From assembly GCF_024509145.1 (NCBI RefSeq), contig NC_071574.1, positions 65,122,395 to 65,186,394 on the forward strand: DNA of 64,000 nt, in the 5' to 3' direction. How positions within the stretch are numbered: the stretch's first letter is position 1; each line of letters begins with the position of its first letter. The stretch comes from Vidua macroura. Its lineage: Eukaryota; Chordata; Aves; Passeriformes; Viduidae. Position numbers and translations under genes: made by a program. Shown one piece after another: positions 1 to 14,224 of the stretch. The notes beneath the pieces are model-generated. The model searched no databases, was not told the DNA's origin, and saw only the letters and a list, made by a program, of their open reading frames with translations.

Positions 1-320
1 TTCCATCATCCCATCAGATATTTATATACACTGATAAGATCCACTCTGAGCTTTCTCCAGGCTGAACTGTTCTACTTCTGTCCTAGCATGACAGATGTTT
101 CTAGGCCAAAATCATCAGCCTTAGATAAACTACCTCCAGTATGTCCATGCTGTTTCTTTACTGGGAGGTCCAGAGCTGGACCCAGCACTCCAGCTGCCTC
201 CCTAGTCCTGACTGGAAAGGCAGGCTTACCTCCCTCCCTCTCCTTGCCAGCAGTGCTCAGGATGCACTGTTGCCCCTGTGGTACAAGGGCCTGTTGCTGA
301 CCTATTCTTCAAATTTGGCA
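1..320 (-). repeat. CR1 LINE fragment, cut by the window edge
   Basis: The first 75 bases read like the antisense of the CR1 3' region ('atttatatacactgataaga' and 'tctccaggctgaactgttc', normally followed by 'ccagctctctcag'). From about 150 to 320 the order continues as in CR1: 'tactgggaggtccagagctg', 'acccagcactccag', then the 'acctccctcc...ctggcaacgctc...acaagggc' segment in degraded form. The element is therefore on the minus strand and continues to the left of the window. Divergence is high and the right edge is approximate. The two short open frames in this stretch are by-products of this relic. Confidence 0.72.
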
Positions 321-2880
321 GAAGTAGTTTTCACCATCGCTTTGGACAACCTATTGCTCTGCCTTCGTAACTGGTTCCCTTCCCACTCCCAATGCCAATC
401 TAAATCAGCCTGACAGCACTGTGACCATTTCTGGCCTTGTTCCCAGTGCTCCTCCAGTTTTGGCTGTGGCATTTGTTTGAGCTCCTGTGAGCTGACTCAG
501 CCTAGGAGAAAGCAGTTTGGACATGTGTAAGGAGAACTGAACTCTTTCCTAGTCCTCTTGTTGCCCCTTGGAAAGCTTCTCCCCCCACATTTGCTGATTA
601 AATCAGTTTGACAGTGAAGGGCCAGATGAGCTGTAGTCATCCAGGAACTGAGTGCTAGGCAGCCAGGTGTGCAGGGCTGGGGGTGGTGGGATTACTCTTG
701 GTGACAGCAACTCAGTAAAGTTCATCTGTGAAATTGAATCTTTTGTAATATTGGGGAAATGAACATATCCAAGCCTGTGGATTCATGAACTTCTTACAAA
801 GTGCAGTTAAAAACCTCACATTCTTCCATATTGAATGAGATTGCCTTAGGTCAAAAGAAGAACATCAGCAAAGATCTGAGAGAGACCCTAAATCCACATG
901 ATGTGACTAAAGCTATTGAAAGAGGCAGTGAAGTTAATATATTTTCTTTTTACTTTAAAAAAAAGTCAGAAAATAAAAAGACTGATTGTCTTTTTTTTTT
1001 TCCCCGCAAGCCTTTTTTGAGGAAGGACAGGTTTTGACAGTTAACTTTTTATGTTCAGTGACTGATACTTATTTATTGGACCATACACCTTGAAAAAGTG
1101 TTTGTTCTGTTTCATTCTAAGTCTTCTTGGCAGGTTTACGTGTGGGTGTTTTTTTTTTTTACGATGAGCATACGGAATCTTCAGTTTTGGTGGGGAAACT
1201 TCATCTGGGAAAATAACTTTTACACAGAAGCTTTGACTCTGGATACTTGGAAGATAGCTGCATTTGCTGATTTGGGTTTTGTTCTGCTTTGGCTTCTAAA
1301 ATGCTGTTTTGAGGTATCCTGAAAGGTTTCCTTTTCATGAGAGGTTGGGTAGGCTTTAAGCTATTTTTAGAGAAGTCTCTAAAGAAGGTTTTCTCTGAAG
1401 AGACAGTTATGGCTTCTTCTCTATAATGAAAGTAACTGAAATCCAGAGTGGAGCTGTTTATCCTTGCACATTATTGTGACAGAGGTTTCCAGAAGGTACC
1501 TGTGAGTTGGTGAAAGAATGAAGACTCGAGTCATTTTGCAGGTGGTTCCTTTGGAGATGGTGGCACATGAGGAGAGCCTGGGCCAGGGCTGCTGCTGCCT
1601 CTGCCAGTCTCCTGTTCAACGTCGTGTGCTGCTATCCTTGAACACCTCATTTTGAGGTGAACACCTTGAACAGCCTCATTTTCCAAAACCATAAAGCTTT
1701 AGAATAAAGCTACATTGACTTTTTCTGTCTTCTCCCTTTGCAAATAGAGTACTTGCAGTTATGTAGGCTTACAAGAGTTGCAGAGAGGGAGGAGCACTCC
1801 TCTGTTTTCTAAGGGAAGAGGTACTGCCAAGCTATTCAAAGGCTAACTTTAGCCTGGTGAGGCTTGTCTGCTTCCCACATCGAGGAAGTGAAAGACGCTT
1901 CTTCGGGAGACAGTCTGGAGCATCTGTAGCTAGATTTCAGTGTGACTTTTCTCCTAGAAGAGCTTGCCTCTTATTCTTTCTGCTGACTGCTAAGCATGGC
2001 AAGTCACATTCCTGCAAGTTTTGCTTCTGTGGATGCTCCCCTTGGAATTCCTGAAGTGAGCTGGCAAATCTGCGTTCAGCAGTTGTAGTAGTATTTTCTC
2101 TGGAAGAGGTACTTTTGTGTTTTGCACAAAAAAGAAAAAAAAAAAAAAAAATTTTGGAGCTATCAGAGAATGGAAATGTCATAGCTATCAGTTAAGAGTT
2201 TGTGTAGGCTACATAGGATTTTTCCAGTTTCTGACCTTTCCTGAAGTCTCATTCTTCTGTAAGAAAAAAAATTTAAGTAAGCCTGACACTAGAGAATGTT
2301 CACAATAACAATTATGTTGTTTTAGTCTGCTTTTCTCTTCTTTGTCCTTTTGCCTCATGAGAACAACATCAGGTATCCTGAATTGTTGTTTTAAAGGTAT
2401 AATGGCTTCTGAGAATAACAAGAAGAGGTTTGCTAGAAGAGCTTTTTAGTGAGATTCACCAAAACTTGGTTTGAGTGCTTTCATACCATTTTTAATAGTG
2501 GTATTCTTGTTGGTGCCAGAATGCTTTATTGGCAGCAACTGCCTCAAGGTGAAATCCAGTTACTGTTTCAGAGAATTCACACTTTGGCTGATTTTTTGTT
2601 TAGGGACTAGAAAATATTGTATCTATTTTAGGTAACTTTTTGGTTTAGTTGGGATGGCTGAAAGAAAATAATCTTCCATGACTACAATACTTTAATATTG
2701 TATTTTAAAATATTGTATTTTATAATTTTAATAATACTTAATTGTAAAATTAAATGCCAAGTTATATTATATTAGTAGGTATAATTTTCTTGTTAATTTT
2801 GCCATGTCTGCAGAGAAAATTTGAGAAAGGATTATTATAGTTGTTTTCGGTCTTAAGCATTTTTTTCCTTACCTGAACTA
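321..2880. other. Intron sequence, no gene seen
   Basis: AT-rich unique-looking sequence. It holds homopolymer runs (T runs near 990 and 1150, an A run of about 18 near 2133-2150) and a very AT-rich patch at 2690-2760 with repeated 'tattgtatttta' units. Near 1638-1690 a short direct repeat of 'ccttgaaca.cctcatttt' occurs, with a 7-bp-stem palindrome 'cacctcattttgaggtg' in its middle. No splice-bounded coding exon or known repeat family was recognised. Confidence 0.6.
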
Positions 2881-3190
2881 CAGAATCACAGGATGGCTGA
2901 GGTTGAAAGAGATCTCTGGACGTCAGCTGGGCAAACTGTGCCAGTCACCCTCAGTAAAAAAGTGTTTCCAGATATTCAGAGGGAGCCTCCTGTGTTTCAG
3001 TTTGTGCCCATTGCCTCTGGTGCTGACCCTGGGAGCCTCTGGAAAAGCCTGTCTCCATCCTTTGTGCCCCCTCTCTTTACATATTTACAGATGTTGATGA
3101 GACCTTGTTCTCTTCTTCAGGATGAGCAGTCCCAGCTCTCTCAGGCTTTTCTCATAGGAGCGGTGCTCTAGTCCCTTCATCATCTTAAAT
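2881..3190 (-). repeat. CR1 LINE 3' end
   Basis: Starts with the antisense CR1 tail 'cagaatcacaggatggctga', followed by 'ggttgaaagagatctctgga', and continues through 'cagtttgtgcccattgcctc', 'gcctgtctccatcc', 'tatttacagatgttgatgag' and 'agtcccagctctctcaggct' to 'tccagtcccttcatcatctt'-like sequence. This is the normal order for a minus-strand CR1 3' untranslated region of about 300 bp. The 92-codon open frame on the plus strand across it is not a gene. About 80 bases behind the tail seem diverged or partly deleted. Confidence 0.92.
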
Positions 3191-6100
3191 TAAATTAAAA
3201 ATGTTTGTGACAGATTCTTCCTAATACCAGAACTAGCCAAAATAGCGTTTTTGAGAAAGATAGTTAGGGTTGTCAGGCCACATTTATCATGTTCTTATTT
3301 GTCATCCCCCAGCAGAGGAAAGGGGTTGCTCTACTAGGGCTTATATTATAGCATGAATATTGAGTTGCTGAGGATTAAGAGAGTTGCCAGGGTTTTGTTG
3401 GGCATCTCCTGGGGTTCCTTGTGCTCAGTATCTTGATTTCCATTGCCTGTGGTGGTTTGGCTAAAGGTAGCAAGATTGTGTTGCACTGACCTTTCTGATA
3501 GTTGTCTGGATAGATGAATGTCACATAAAAGGCACTTTTAGAAATGTCCAGGTCAAGACTCCTGCACAATTGAGATCTTTTCCTAAAAACAGAGTGACCT
3601 GAAATTGTATTGATTTCAATATTTTATGGTTCTCTGCATTCATGTATTTAATGTGTAAACCTTGAGGGTAAAATAACCACCCTGGGGAATAATGCAGATT
3701 ATGCAAAAAAAGGCTGGATTAGCCCCTCTTGTATCCTGCTGTCTCACTCTTCTGGGCATCACCAATGTTTGAGTTCTAACTGATATTTCTAGCAGCTTTT
3801 TCTAAAGAATTGTTAAATTTGAGCAAAATATCTTGTGAGAATGGGACACTAAAATTGAGTTGCAACTTGAAGTAACAATATGGTAAAGCAGAGCCCTCAG
3901 TCGTGGAAGCCCTTCCTCAGTCATATGGAAGATGCAGAAGTTTGCCTCTTACATAGGAATTAATCTGATTATAGAGTAATCATCCTAAATTTAATACCTA
4001 TGAGTGCTGCTTACTTATGCTTTTCCCTTCAACAAATTCAGTGGAAATGTAGTGCTATATATACTTTGGGAATGTCTTTTATCTACCTTGTTCATGAGTT
4101 CAGTTTTCTACTGATCTGCTTTAAAGCGATCAGATCAGCCCTTCTTAATGAACTCAGTTTCTTGGGAGTCACGGCCTATTCTTTTCTTCCAGCAAGACTT
4201 GATTTGCCCTAATTTAGCACTAGATTAACATTAAATTGTGCTAAACAATTGAAAAAATATGCATTTATTTAGAGTGATATCCTAGTCCTCTTCAAAGTCA
4301 AAGGGAGCTTTTGTCATTCACTTCACTTGAAGGTAAAATTTCATACCCAGCTTTTGGAAGGTACTTGGGCTAAGGCTTTGAGGCTAAGCTTGCCTAGTTA
4401 ATGTTTTATTTATTTAAAAAATAAAATAAAAAATTGTGTCATCTACCTGGCCTTCAACTGAGCTTTTGGTAGCTTTTCTGTCCCTGTGGTATCCCTGATG
4501 CAGCTCATAGAAGATTTGGTGCAGCCAGTTGAAGTATTTAGCAATTTATCAATTTCATAGCATCAGGTAGAGTTGCTGTGGTGTGCAGAAACTGATTCTT
4601 CAGACCATGGCAGTGAGATTGAGCAGCTTCAGTTATTCTCAAAGGCGTTTTCTAATAATTGGACGTGTAAATCCCTGTAGGTAATTAGTAATTATAAATT
4701 AGATTCAGTAATTAATTCATAAAATCACTTAGTACAAAAACTGAATGCACATCTTAAGTGGAGGCGACTCTGTGTTGACAACTGAACGTGAAATATGTCT
4801 GAGCTAGTTCAGCAAGTAGCAATACTTTTAATCAAATATTCTTGTTTTCTTACTATCTGTACTATGCAGTTTGAGCTGAAAAGCACTGTTGCCCATCACC
4901 AGTTGTCTGAATAAATTTCACTATAAAGAAACTCTCATAACTTGTAAAACTGGAACATTTGAATGTCTAAAAACCGTTTGCTTCCGTAATTTGCATGTTC
5001 TGTTTGTTGACATATAAATTGCAAAAATGCTTTCTAGTTGCAACATGTCAGCTTTAACATGGATTTTTAGTTGTTAGTTTTATAGAAAGTAATTATATGT
5101 CTTCAGACATGCACTCATGCAAGGAAAACTAGGCAACTTTTAGAAAATGTAATCTTGAATCACTTTATCACTTTTTTCAGGTCTTACAATTTAGCATTTT
5201 AAGTGCAGATTTTAGTAGGCTTTAGGGATGTGTTTTAAAACAAGTATAATGCATCAGGTAGAAAGAAACCTGAATGTCTCATTTGTATTTTAATACCACA
5301 AGTCCCTTATTAGGCATTATAAATCAACACAGTGTTTTAAAACAATAACCTCACTGAAAATCAGTCAGATGTGTTGGGGGGGGTTGCTTTTTATTGGTTT
5401 TGTTATATTTGAAGTGTTTCCAGCAACTCCATAAGTGAATCTTTGCTTGAAATTGTTTTTGCTTGTGATTGGTACATGTAGCAAAGAGTGCAGGGAATTG
5501 GGTACAGGTTTCTTCTGTTTCCTTTGAAATTTTAACAGGTTTGTTATAGTTCTTGGTATACATTTTAATACTATTCATTTCTAGGTAAACAGATTATTAT
5601 TGGTAAGATCTGAATACACAGCATAATCTAGCAAATTTTAATCTGTGTACTGCCTTGCTTAAACAGTGTACAATAGAATTGGGTAATTTAAGGTTTGTAA
5701 ATGTATAGACTTCCCATTAAACTGATTTCTACTAGTTTCTCTTGGAATTCTTCATTCTTAGCTGAGCAGCAGATGGAGATAAAGAGTACTCATAAATTGT
5801 GTCTTTTTTCTAGGTTTTTTTCTGTCTGTTTCAATAAGCAGCACATATTGTTATAGCTGGCTAGGATCATAGTCTTGATACATGGGTGGTGCTAAAGGCC
5901 ACCTGTTGATAAGGTCAGTCGATGGCAAATGTATATCTGTGCTACTTTCTCATCTTGCCTGATGACTTCTGTAATTAAATTACAGAAACCAAAACATCAA
6001 CACTCCACTGCCCATAATCCTTTAGTTGCAATCCATTTTCTTCCTCACTGTTTTATTTGAAGAAATAAATTTGAAGTTTGTTGGTACCTCCTGAGTCTTC

Positions 6101-7435
6101 AAACCAAGATCTTCAAAGCTTCATTATAGGTCTGACTTGGCCTCCAAGCCCAAAAAAATTTGCCACTGCAGGTAGATATGCAAGATGTCAAAGCACTGAA
6201 ATTGCTCCTTATTTTCTCATGTTTCAGGAGCAGTATGCCTGGGAATTTTTAAGCACACAGACACTGTGGAACTTGGAGCAAATGTGATGATAGGTGATAA
6301 TCTAGAGGAGGTGACTTGGTCACAGTGAGGTTCATCATGTCAAGTACATGGAGCATGCAAAACCTCCTAATACTTGATTCTATCCACTGAATGACCATGC
6401 TTTTTGCTGGAAAAATCATTCTCTTGTGTTACTTAGAACATCTACTGTTGAAATGTGCATTGTTTTGTGCTACTTACTGAACTTGCTATTGGTAACCTAC
6501 CTGTGGGCAATCCACCTGAAAACTACCTGAAACAACATGGCTTTTCTGTGTAAAATGTGACTATTAGAGTCACCATGTAAGCTTACAATAATGTAGTTAT
6601 GGATTGAAAGGATTTGTAGCTTCTTTTTAAAGGTAGAGTATATTCTTCAACATCAAGTCTTTTGTGCTCTTTTGTTTTCTTTAACAAAGAACCAAAGCTG
6701 GTGTTAGGGAGGGTTTAAAACTAAACTTTTACACAGGTCCAGAAGCCAGAAGTTCTTGAACATTGGTGTTTGGTTTCATAACGGATTTTGCTTTTTGTAG
6801 GCAAATCACATAAAATCACTAACTAGTGTATGGGGTGATGATCAGGCACTTTTGAAGGTAGGTTCCTAAAGCCTCAATCAGGGTGAGTTGTTTGGACTTA
6901 TCTTCTAAAAATCTCTGGTCAGCGTAACCCCAGAAGTTATGATCTACCTTTCCAAAGTAGGTACTAGTGAATAGAGGGAAATCCTACCTCTGAGTAAAAC
7001 TGATATCAACATTTTTCATAGAATAGATTTCAACAGAAAAAAGTAAGTATGAGCTTTGTTGTGATATGTGAGCACATTTTATTGTTCTTTATGCTTTTTG
7101 GCTTTGTTCTTTTTGGTATTCTCTGTCCTTTATGGACAGTACTAGTGCTAACTTTCAGCTGTCATCAGTGATACACTGCAATAATGTAAATGAATGATTA
7201 GACCCAAGCCTTGCAGGAAGACACAATCATTCATTTGCAATAACTATTACCTGCCATTTTCATGTTGTGAAGAGAATCTTTAAGTTTGTGCAGCAGTGGC
7301 TTTAGGGTTTGGTTTGGGTTTGCATGGCACAGTTCTGGTAGCAGTGGGGCTATAGGGTTGTCTTCTGTGAGAAGCTGCCAGAAGCTTCCTTGCTATCTGG
7401 CAGAACCAATATATATAAATTATATATTTAAATAT

Positions 7436-7475
7436 ATATTTAAATTCTCACAGCATTCAGTGAGAATTTAAATAT
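7436..7475. repeat. Perfect 16-bp inverted repeat (hairpin)
   Basis: The left arm 7436-7451 reads atatttaaattctcac. The right arm 7460-7475 is its exact reverse complement, gtgagaatttaaatat. The loop is the 8 bases agcattca (7452-7459). An AT-rich run (tatata/aaatatat) lies immediately to the left. If this lies in the inferred gene's intron it would be transcribed and could fold into a short stem-loop. The stem is shorter than a usual microRNA precursor, and no target-site duplication was found that would make it a clear MITE. Confidence 0.85.
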
Positions 7476-10400
7476 TTACCTAAAAAATTATAAATTAATA
7501 GTACAGCATAGTTCTGCAGAGAGTTTTCTGATACGGAGTAACATTTGCAGAAGTGTGGTAGTGGCAAAATTTTTCATGTGGAATTTTTAATCCATAATAT
7601 GCTATCTCTATCTGTAGTTTATTTAAATCAGAACTGAAAAAGCCATGTGTACAAGTACCAGGTTCTGATGGAGCCAGGTCTGCCCCTTGCAGAGCTTATC
7701 TCTGGTTCTTTAGCAGATACTGTTACAGCTGTTAGTTAGCAACCTCTCAGATTTCTGCTTGTGTTCCAAGGACCTTGAATTCAGTGCTGTGCATGACAGG
7801 TCGCTGTAGAGGAGCAGAGGTGACATTACTGCGTTGCTGCACTGCAAAGAGGAGTGCCTGTCTCGCTGAGCCCAGCCAGTTGCTGGCTCACATCAGCCCA
7901 GCCAGCTGCCCCTTGGTTTACCTGTGTCCCAGTGGAAGGAAGCTGAACCCTTAGCATGTTTCATTGGCTGATGCTCATGTGATTGTTCAGGATAGTAGCA
8001 TGAGTTGGGCTTTCTGCTATGTGGAAAAGTGTTGGAGGTTTTTTTTTCAGAATTAATATTAAGAATTTCTGTTACTAAGGCAGTTTGGAGTCCTAAGTTA
8101 TTCACATCTATTTAACCTTGTATTTTCATCTTCCCTGCACCTTGCATCTGTTGCAATTGCACTGTGCTGAAACTGAAATTGCAGAACAAAAAGAGGAGGG
8201 TGAGGGTTGAGGAAGAAACTAAGCAAGAAAAGAGTGAGCAGGAATGTTCCTTAACCTGTTACTGATTTTGAAATTATGAATTTGTATTAGAGAAGCATGT
8301 TAGCTATCTCAGCTAGCTTTCACCTGTACTCCAGTTATAATAAGAGACTGTAGTGTGTGCTTAAGTCTTAGTTAAAACAAACAAAAAACCCAAGCAGAAC
8401 CCTATTTCCTGGCTAGAAATGTGGGAGTTTCCTTATAAAATTTTGTGCAGTCAACAAGTTTTTGAATACCTACATTTGCTGCCATTCACAGCAAATTATA
8501 TATATATGTATTCATAGTTTGTTATTTTTGATGGAATTACTTTTGCAGAACTGATGGTGTGCTTTATTCACAAGGTGCTAATACTGTCAGAGCTTAGCTC
8601 TGATCTGTGTTTGTTCTTGCTGTTCTGGCTAAATTGCAATAGAAACTTGGAGGTGAAAAACTATTACTTGACCAAAAAGTCACGTTTTCACATTATACTT
8701 GTGAATTACAAATATAATTATTGATGATAGTTTACAAGGCTGTATTTCATCACATGCAATATTGCATTCTTGGAAAAGCAATATTTTCCATAGCCTAAAA
8801 TTTTGCATGGCATTCATGATGGCCTTACCAGAAATCATGTGAAAACAGCTGAGAAATGTAATTGCTTCCTTTTCAAAGTAGACTAAGTAGAAACAAGAAT
8901 AAAGCTGCATTTACAGTGTGAAGCACTGTCAGTATTTATCTGAGATGATCCAAGGTACATTAATAACATTTTTAGCTTTTGCTTCAGTGATAAAAGCCAA
9001 GACCTTTCAAGATTGGGATCTTGGGAATCATGACAGGAATAGTGACCTTCCACCAATTGGACATATTCCTCTTAAAGAAGGAAAATGATGAAAATGTGGT
9101 AGTACATCTTTTTGATGGAATGGTTGTACTGCTATGAATACCTCTAAAATGATTCCTGGTGGTGAATAAATTCAGATAGTTGTAAGGACCTCACTAGTTC
9201 TCAGTCATTGCTTGTAGAGGTGTTCTTTGTGGATACTGGCAAAGACAACAGAAAACATGTCAAAAGACAACAAAAATAGTTCCCTAGGAAATTCCTTTGT
9301 TTTTTGTTGAGATTTACTTCTTCCAGTGGGGCAGTCATCTCATGCTGCATCACCCAATTCTGAGGATTTGGGGCGATCCCTGGCGTTGTGTGCTTTCCAC
9401 TGGCAGGGCTGTTTCAGTTCATCTGGGCATCCTTTCACTTTATTTTTCAGAAATAACCCAAATTATTGCCTTTCTCCTGTGACTTCCTTGGGTGTATTTG
9501 CTTGTAGACATACATGTGCATCTATATAGGTGTGCACATTTATCTATACCCATATGTTGACTAGATCATTAGAGTTTTGTAATAATAAAGTGGTACTCAG
9601 GAGTTGGAATGTATGCTTGAGGTGGGATATCTACTTGGGAGGTTTTTCTACACCTAACTGGGCTATTGCAGCAGTGGCTTCTTATTGCTGGGCTCTTTGT
9701 GGCTCAAACCTGCAGCATTTGTTGCCTGGGCTGAAGGAGGTGTCTGGCTGGACACTCACAGCCCTCATCTGCAGGTGTGTGCAGCTCACGTGGGCTGGGT
9801 GTGCAAGTGCTTGAGTAAGAGCTTTCTATGGATGGAGCTGTCACCAGCCAGGACAGAATGACCATTTCCTCAGCAAGAATAATTTTCAGATTTTTTTCCT
9901 CTTCAAATAATAGGGTTTCCTGTCTTGTTTTTCAGGGCCAAGTAATATCAACAAGTTATTGCACATCAAAAAAATGTCTAGCAGTTCTTGTAACAGTGAA
10001 GTTATTTAGCTTATCTGTCTTATATTGAGTGAATCCTCACCTCTGATGGCCTGGCTCTTGGCAAAGAGTGTACACTAAACTTTCAAGCCCTCTCTTCCCC
10101 TCCACCCTCTTCTGTTACAGATTACGGAACCACACTGCAAATCTACTGTAAAGGGTCTGGAAAAGAAATGAACAAAAATACAACATTAACGTTTCACTGC
10201 TGATTGTGTTTTTCCAGCCTTTTTAGAAAAAGCTTTAAAAATAACAGGTCTGGCAAACAATGAGTTAAAGGAGATTTATATATTGTTAAGAAGTTTTCAT
10301 TTCTGCTTGTGGAGCTTATATTCTCTTGACTGTCAGAGTTTCAATTTGCTGTTGGAAACCAAGGATGGTTCATTAGAAGCAAGACAGAAGAAACCACTTT

Positions 10401-11271
10401 AGGGTTTATTCGTGACTTAAAAGAATGTGTCTTGTGGTGGTGTGTTGGAGGCTTTGAAGTGGTGACTCATATTGTGCAGCATCAGTATCAGGAAAGAGTG
10501 CTTTATATAACGTTGATTTTTTGTATCTTGGTGAAAAGTTTCAGACAAGTAGACTACATTTAGAAGCAGTGAATGTGATGCTTGAAGAAATACCAAGCTG
10601 GAAGTTTGAATGATGCACGAGTAACTTGAATAAGCAGCCTTGCAGCAGGGCGACTGGGAATTTCATGTATTTATTCCAGCTGTAGCTGTTATAAGCAATT
10701 TGTACTTCTGTGATTATTATAATTTTGGAATGGTTTAAGTACAAAATGGTGTTCTGTGATATTCTTTATGTCAGGCTCTGTGTTAGCTTTATCATGACTG
10801 ATACAGTGATCACATTTTCCTTAGCTTACTGAATAGTATGAATAACATAAAACTTGATCAGCTGGAGCTGTTTTGGAAATAACATGATTTGTATATCATC
10901 AATATACAGCATCATCACAAGGGTTCTTTTTCATTCATTCTCCCTGAAACTATTTGTGTACTTTCTTTTTATTATTTATAGACAATATAACTGTGACAAA
11001 ATAAATCCAAAGTACCCAGCCTCAATAAAAACCCTGGAAAATTTTGGGAGGTCATCTAAAATTTTCATGTTGTAAGAAAGGCACAACACAACAGCGTAAA
11101 TAAAACCAACACTTTGTAGAGTTCTGAAGCTGTCTGTTGGACGTGTTCAGGAAGTTCATAAAGAAAATTTTGTCTGGTTTTAAGATGTAGGATGACAGGG
11201 CGGGTTTTATGGCCTGAATGGCAATTTATGTATGGTGGTATAATGTTTATACCTGTACTTTTCCTAACTTG

Positions 11272-11345
11272 CACTCATCTACAGTTAACATGATTAACTG
11301 TACATGATGTACACTCGTCTACATGAACAGGATTAACATGTTAAT
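11272..11345. repeat. Imperfect tandem duplication, period 40 bp
   Basis: 'cactcatctacagttaac' at 11272 is repeated as 'cactcgtctacatgaac' from 11312, and both units continue into 'gattaac'. The second unit ends in 'aacatgttaa'. Unit length is 40 bp with about two copies. The segment also contains short palindromes (gttaacatgattaac, tgtacatgatgtaca). It looks like a local slippage duplication. Confidence 0.6.
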
Positions 11346-14224
11346 AAGGACTCATAGGAGAAATTTCTAAAATAAATATGGACTTCATTATAGATGTAAT
11401 ATGATTTAAATCTGTTTGAAGAAGTCAGATACTTTGATTATTTCCTGTGGTTTGTTCAAGTATTTTTCTGACTTTCCACCTTTATTCTTAGGAGCATTTG
11501 AACTCTGATGTTTGGGAGCAGCTCATGCTGCTTATGCTTTTCTTTACATTTTAGGTTTCAGGAAAGTGAGGTGTGGTTCAGTGCCATTTATACCTTCTGT
11601 GTCTAGTTCTACTTTTGGCTTCTATATCACCACTTGAAGCCTTGTGCTGCCTTAGGATTCAGAGGATTAAAAACTTATTATTCATATAAACTGCTTATAA
11701 ATGTAATTTTTTTAAAGGAAAATTTCTTTTTCCAGAGAAATGAATATATAAACCCTCTCATTTTAAAAGATGAGTCTGCAACAGAAATAAGGAGGAATAC
11801 AAAATACCTGAAGTTGAATGATCTTTTTCAGTACTGATGCTAGCCTGCTGTTTTTATTGTTTTTGTGCAAGCTTCAAAAAGGAATTAAATAGTTTTTTAT
11901 TCTTTACTTTCCTTAGGGGTCTGATTTAGTAGGCTCTGCTTGTTAGGTAGGAGAGCAGTCTGCAATCTTTTTGGAAAATCCTATTTTGTGTATTGAGACT
12001 TGAGTTTGGAGTAAAAATGTATGCAATTAGATTTGAAGAACTGAATCTCCTTTCTTGTGCTTTCTTGATGTACTTCAGAGAAATCAAGTTTTGAATTCCA
12101 TCTTATTGCTTAAAACTGATACAGTATCTCCTTTGAAAGGCTTTCACTTCCATAGGTGAAGATGGACCTAATCTCCAGTGGAAAACTGAAATGGAGGATA
12201 TAGGGCTTGCTGAGGCTGAGCTGAGATTGTAACCTGCATCCTTTAACTCAGCCTGACACAGAAGCTGCTGTTCTACCTTGACTGCAATCTCACCTCCTCT
12301 GTGGGTGAATGAAAGAACTTTCTTCAGCTAAAATCTTGTGTGTTGCTTGATAAGAAAAAGCTCTTTGATAAGAAAAGCTGTTTTTCTTGGAATTTCTTGT
12401 TCAAATCTCACGGTGAGTGCTGTGAGGAACATTAGGCTTTTTGTAGAACATACTCTTTGGAATTAGGAATAGAAATCTCTTTGCAACAATGTTATACCAT
12501 ATGATCATTTACATTACATCTGAGACCATTTTTATGGTTACCTTTTTAATGCAGTGTTTTGAGTATTGAGTAAGAGATTAATACCAAACATTGACCCTCC
12601 TTTTAGGAAAAAGGGTGGTAAAAGTTGGCAGACTCAATGTGTGTTTTTAAGGCCTTGACATTTCTATGACAGTAGGAATAAAGACAAATAGAATTATGGT
12701 TCCATTGCAAGTATTCAATTAAATAGCGTTTTGGATGACTCTGAGACAATATACAGAATGGTTTGAAAGTACTTTTTCTCCCCTTGCTTTCCTGAAAACT
12801 GTAGTGGTCACTTTTATGAGGAAATGTGAAGATTCCTGGATGCTTGCTTTTGCTTTTGTTTATAAGTAACTGTGAGAGGATCTGAAAACTTTTGGTCCAG
12901 TGAATAGGCGAGGAGATTAAAAAGGATTGTGAAAATCCAGGTATATTAATGTTGCATGTCTGACTTTCCCTTAAAGATCATATTCTCTAATGTAAGTGCT
13001 AATCTTGATATGAAATAAGGCCTTTTTAAAGATGTCAGACATTAATTGTAAGTAGTAAAGGTTTCCTGAGTTATCTCTTCTGAGGACCTTTGCTTGATGT
13101 GTTCAGGCTTACGCTTTCATTTCTTTTATCAATCAGATGTAGTTCTCTAAAGTACTGAGGAATTAGTTCAAATTCTGATATATGCTGATTTTTTTTTTTA
13201 TTTTGTGACAAAAACCTTCTGCTAGTTATTGTTTAAAGGGTTTAAATTTCATAGATACATCTGTAAGAAAACTGAAATGCTTAACAGAAAAAATACCCTG
13301 AAAGTGAACCTCGAAATATGGTGGGTTTGGTAAAGTCCAAATGCTAGGCAGGCTTTTCCTTGCAGGTGCAGCGTGACCATGAAAGTTCCAGAATATGTAG
13401 ATGTAGATGTTACTGTGAATATTACAGCTTTACAGTAGCTTTTGTGCTTTTTAAAAGTACACAGTTGCAGTAAGTTGTCATAAAATCATCATAACCAGCA
13501 ATAAGATCGGGGTGTTTGTGGAGCAATTTGCTTGTCTCTTGGCTTTCCCAGAGGTAGATATTAACATGCCAAACTTGATCTTTCACAGTTCAGAATTATG
13601 ACTGACTAGAACTGCTTGTAATTGTTTTACATTTCAAGATTTTTCTTTGTGAGAAAAGGTTATTTTTTTTTTCCTCACTTGCTTTAACATAACTTGAGTT
13701 TAAACCTTTTCTTTTGGAGGGGTGAGAAATTTTGTTTATGTGAGTGATAGACTTTGAAAAATATTGATTTGTAAGCTTGCTGTGGAGAGTTGTGATAAAT
13801 AGAAAACATCAATATTCTAATAGAAATATTCCTGAAATTCCCTTAGTGCTGGCAGATAGCGTGGTAGGGTCTCTGTAGTGTAAGGCAGTGTTAGTCTTTT
13901 TGAACAGTGCAATTTTTCTAATGATAAAATGATTTTGTGTCTTCTGTATTTTTCTGTATGTGGCTCCTGATAGTACACAGCTTCTTGTATCCACCTTTAA
14001 GGGAACTAGTGGTATTCTTATCTGCAAAGCTCTATTTTCTGCAGTTTAGCCCTGAAGGCATTTTAAAAATAAACTTGGCACACTACACCCAGCTATAAAG
14101 AGGAAATTTCACTGTATTATAAAACCTTGCCTGTCTTACAGCTTTTTTTTTGTTCTACTCTTCTATTTGTTTAACAGTTCAAGTCACTGAAACGATGCAG
14201 TTAAAAGTTGTTTGATATTTAAAT

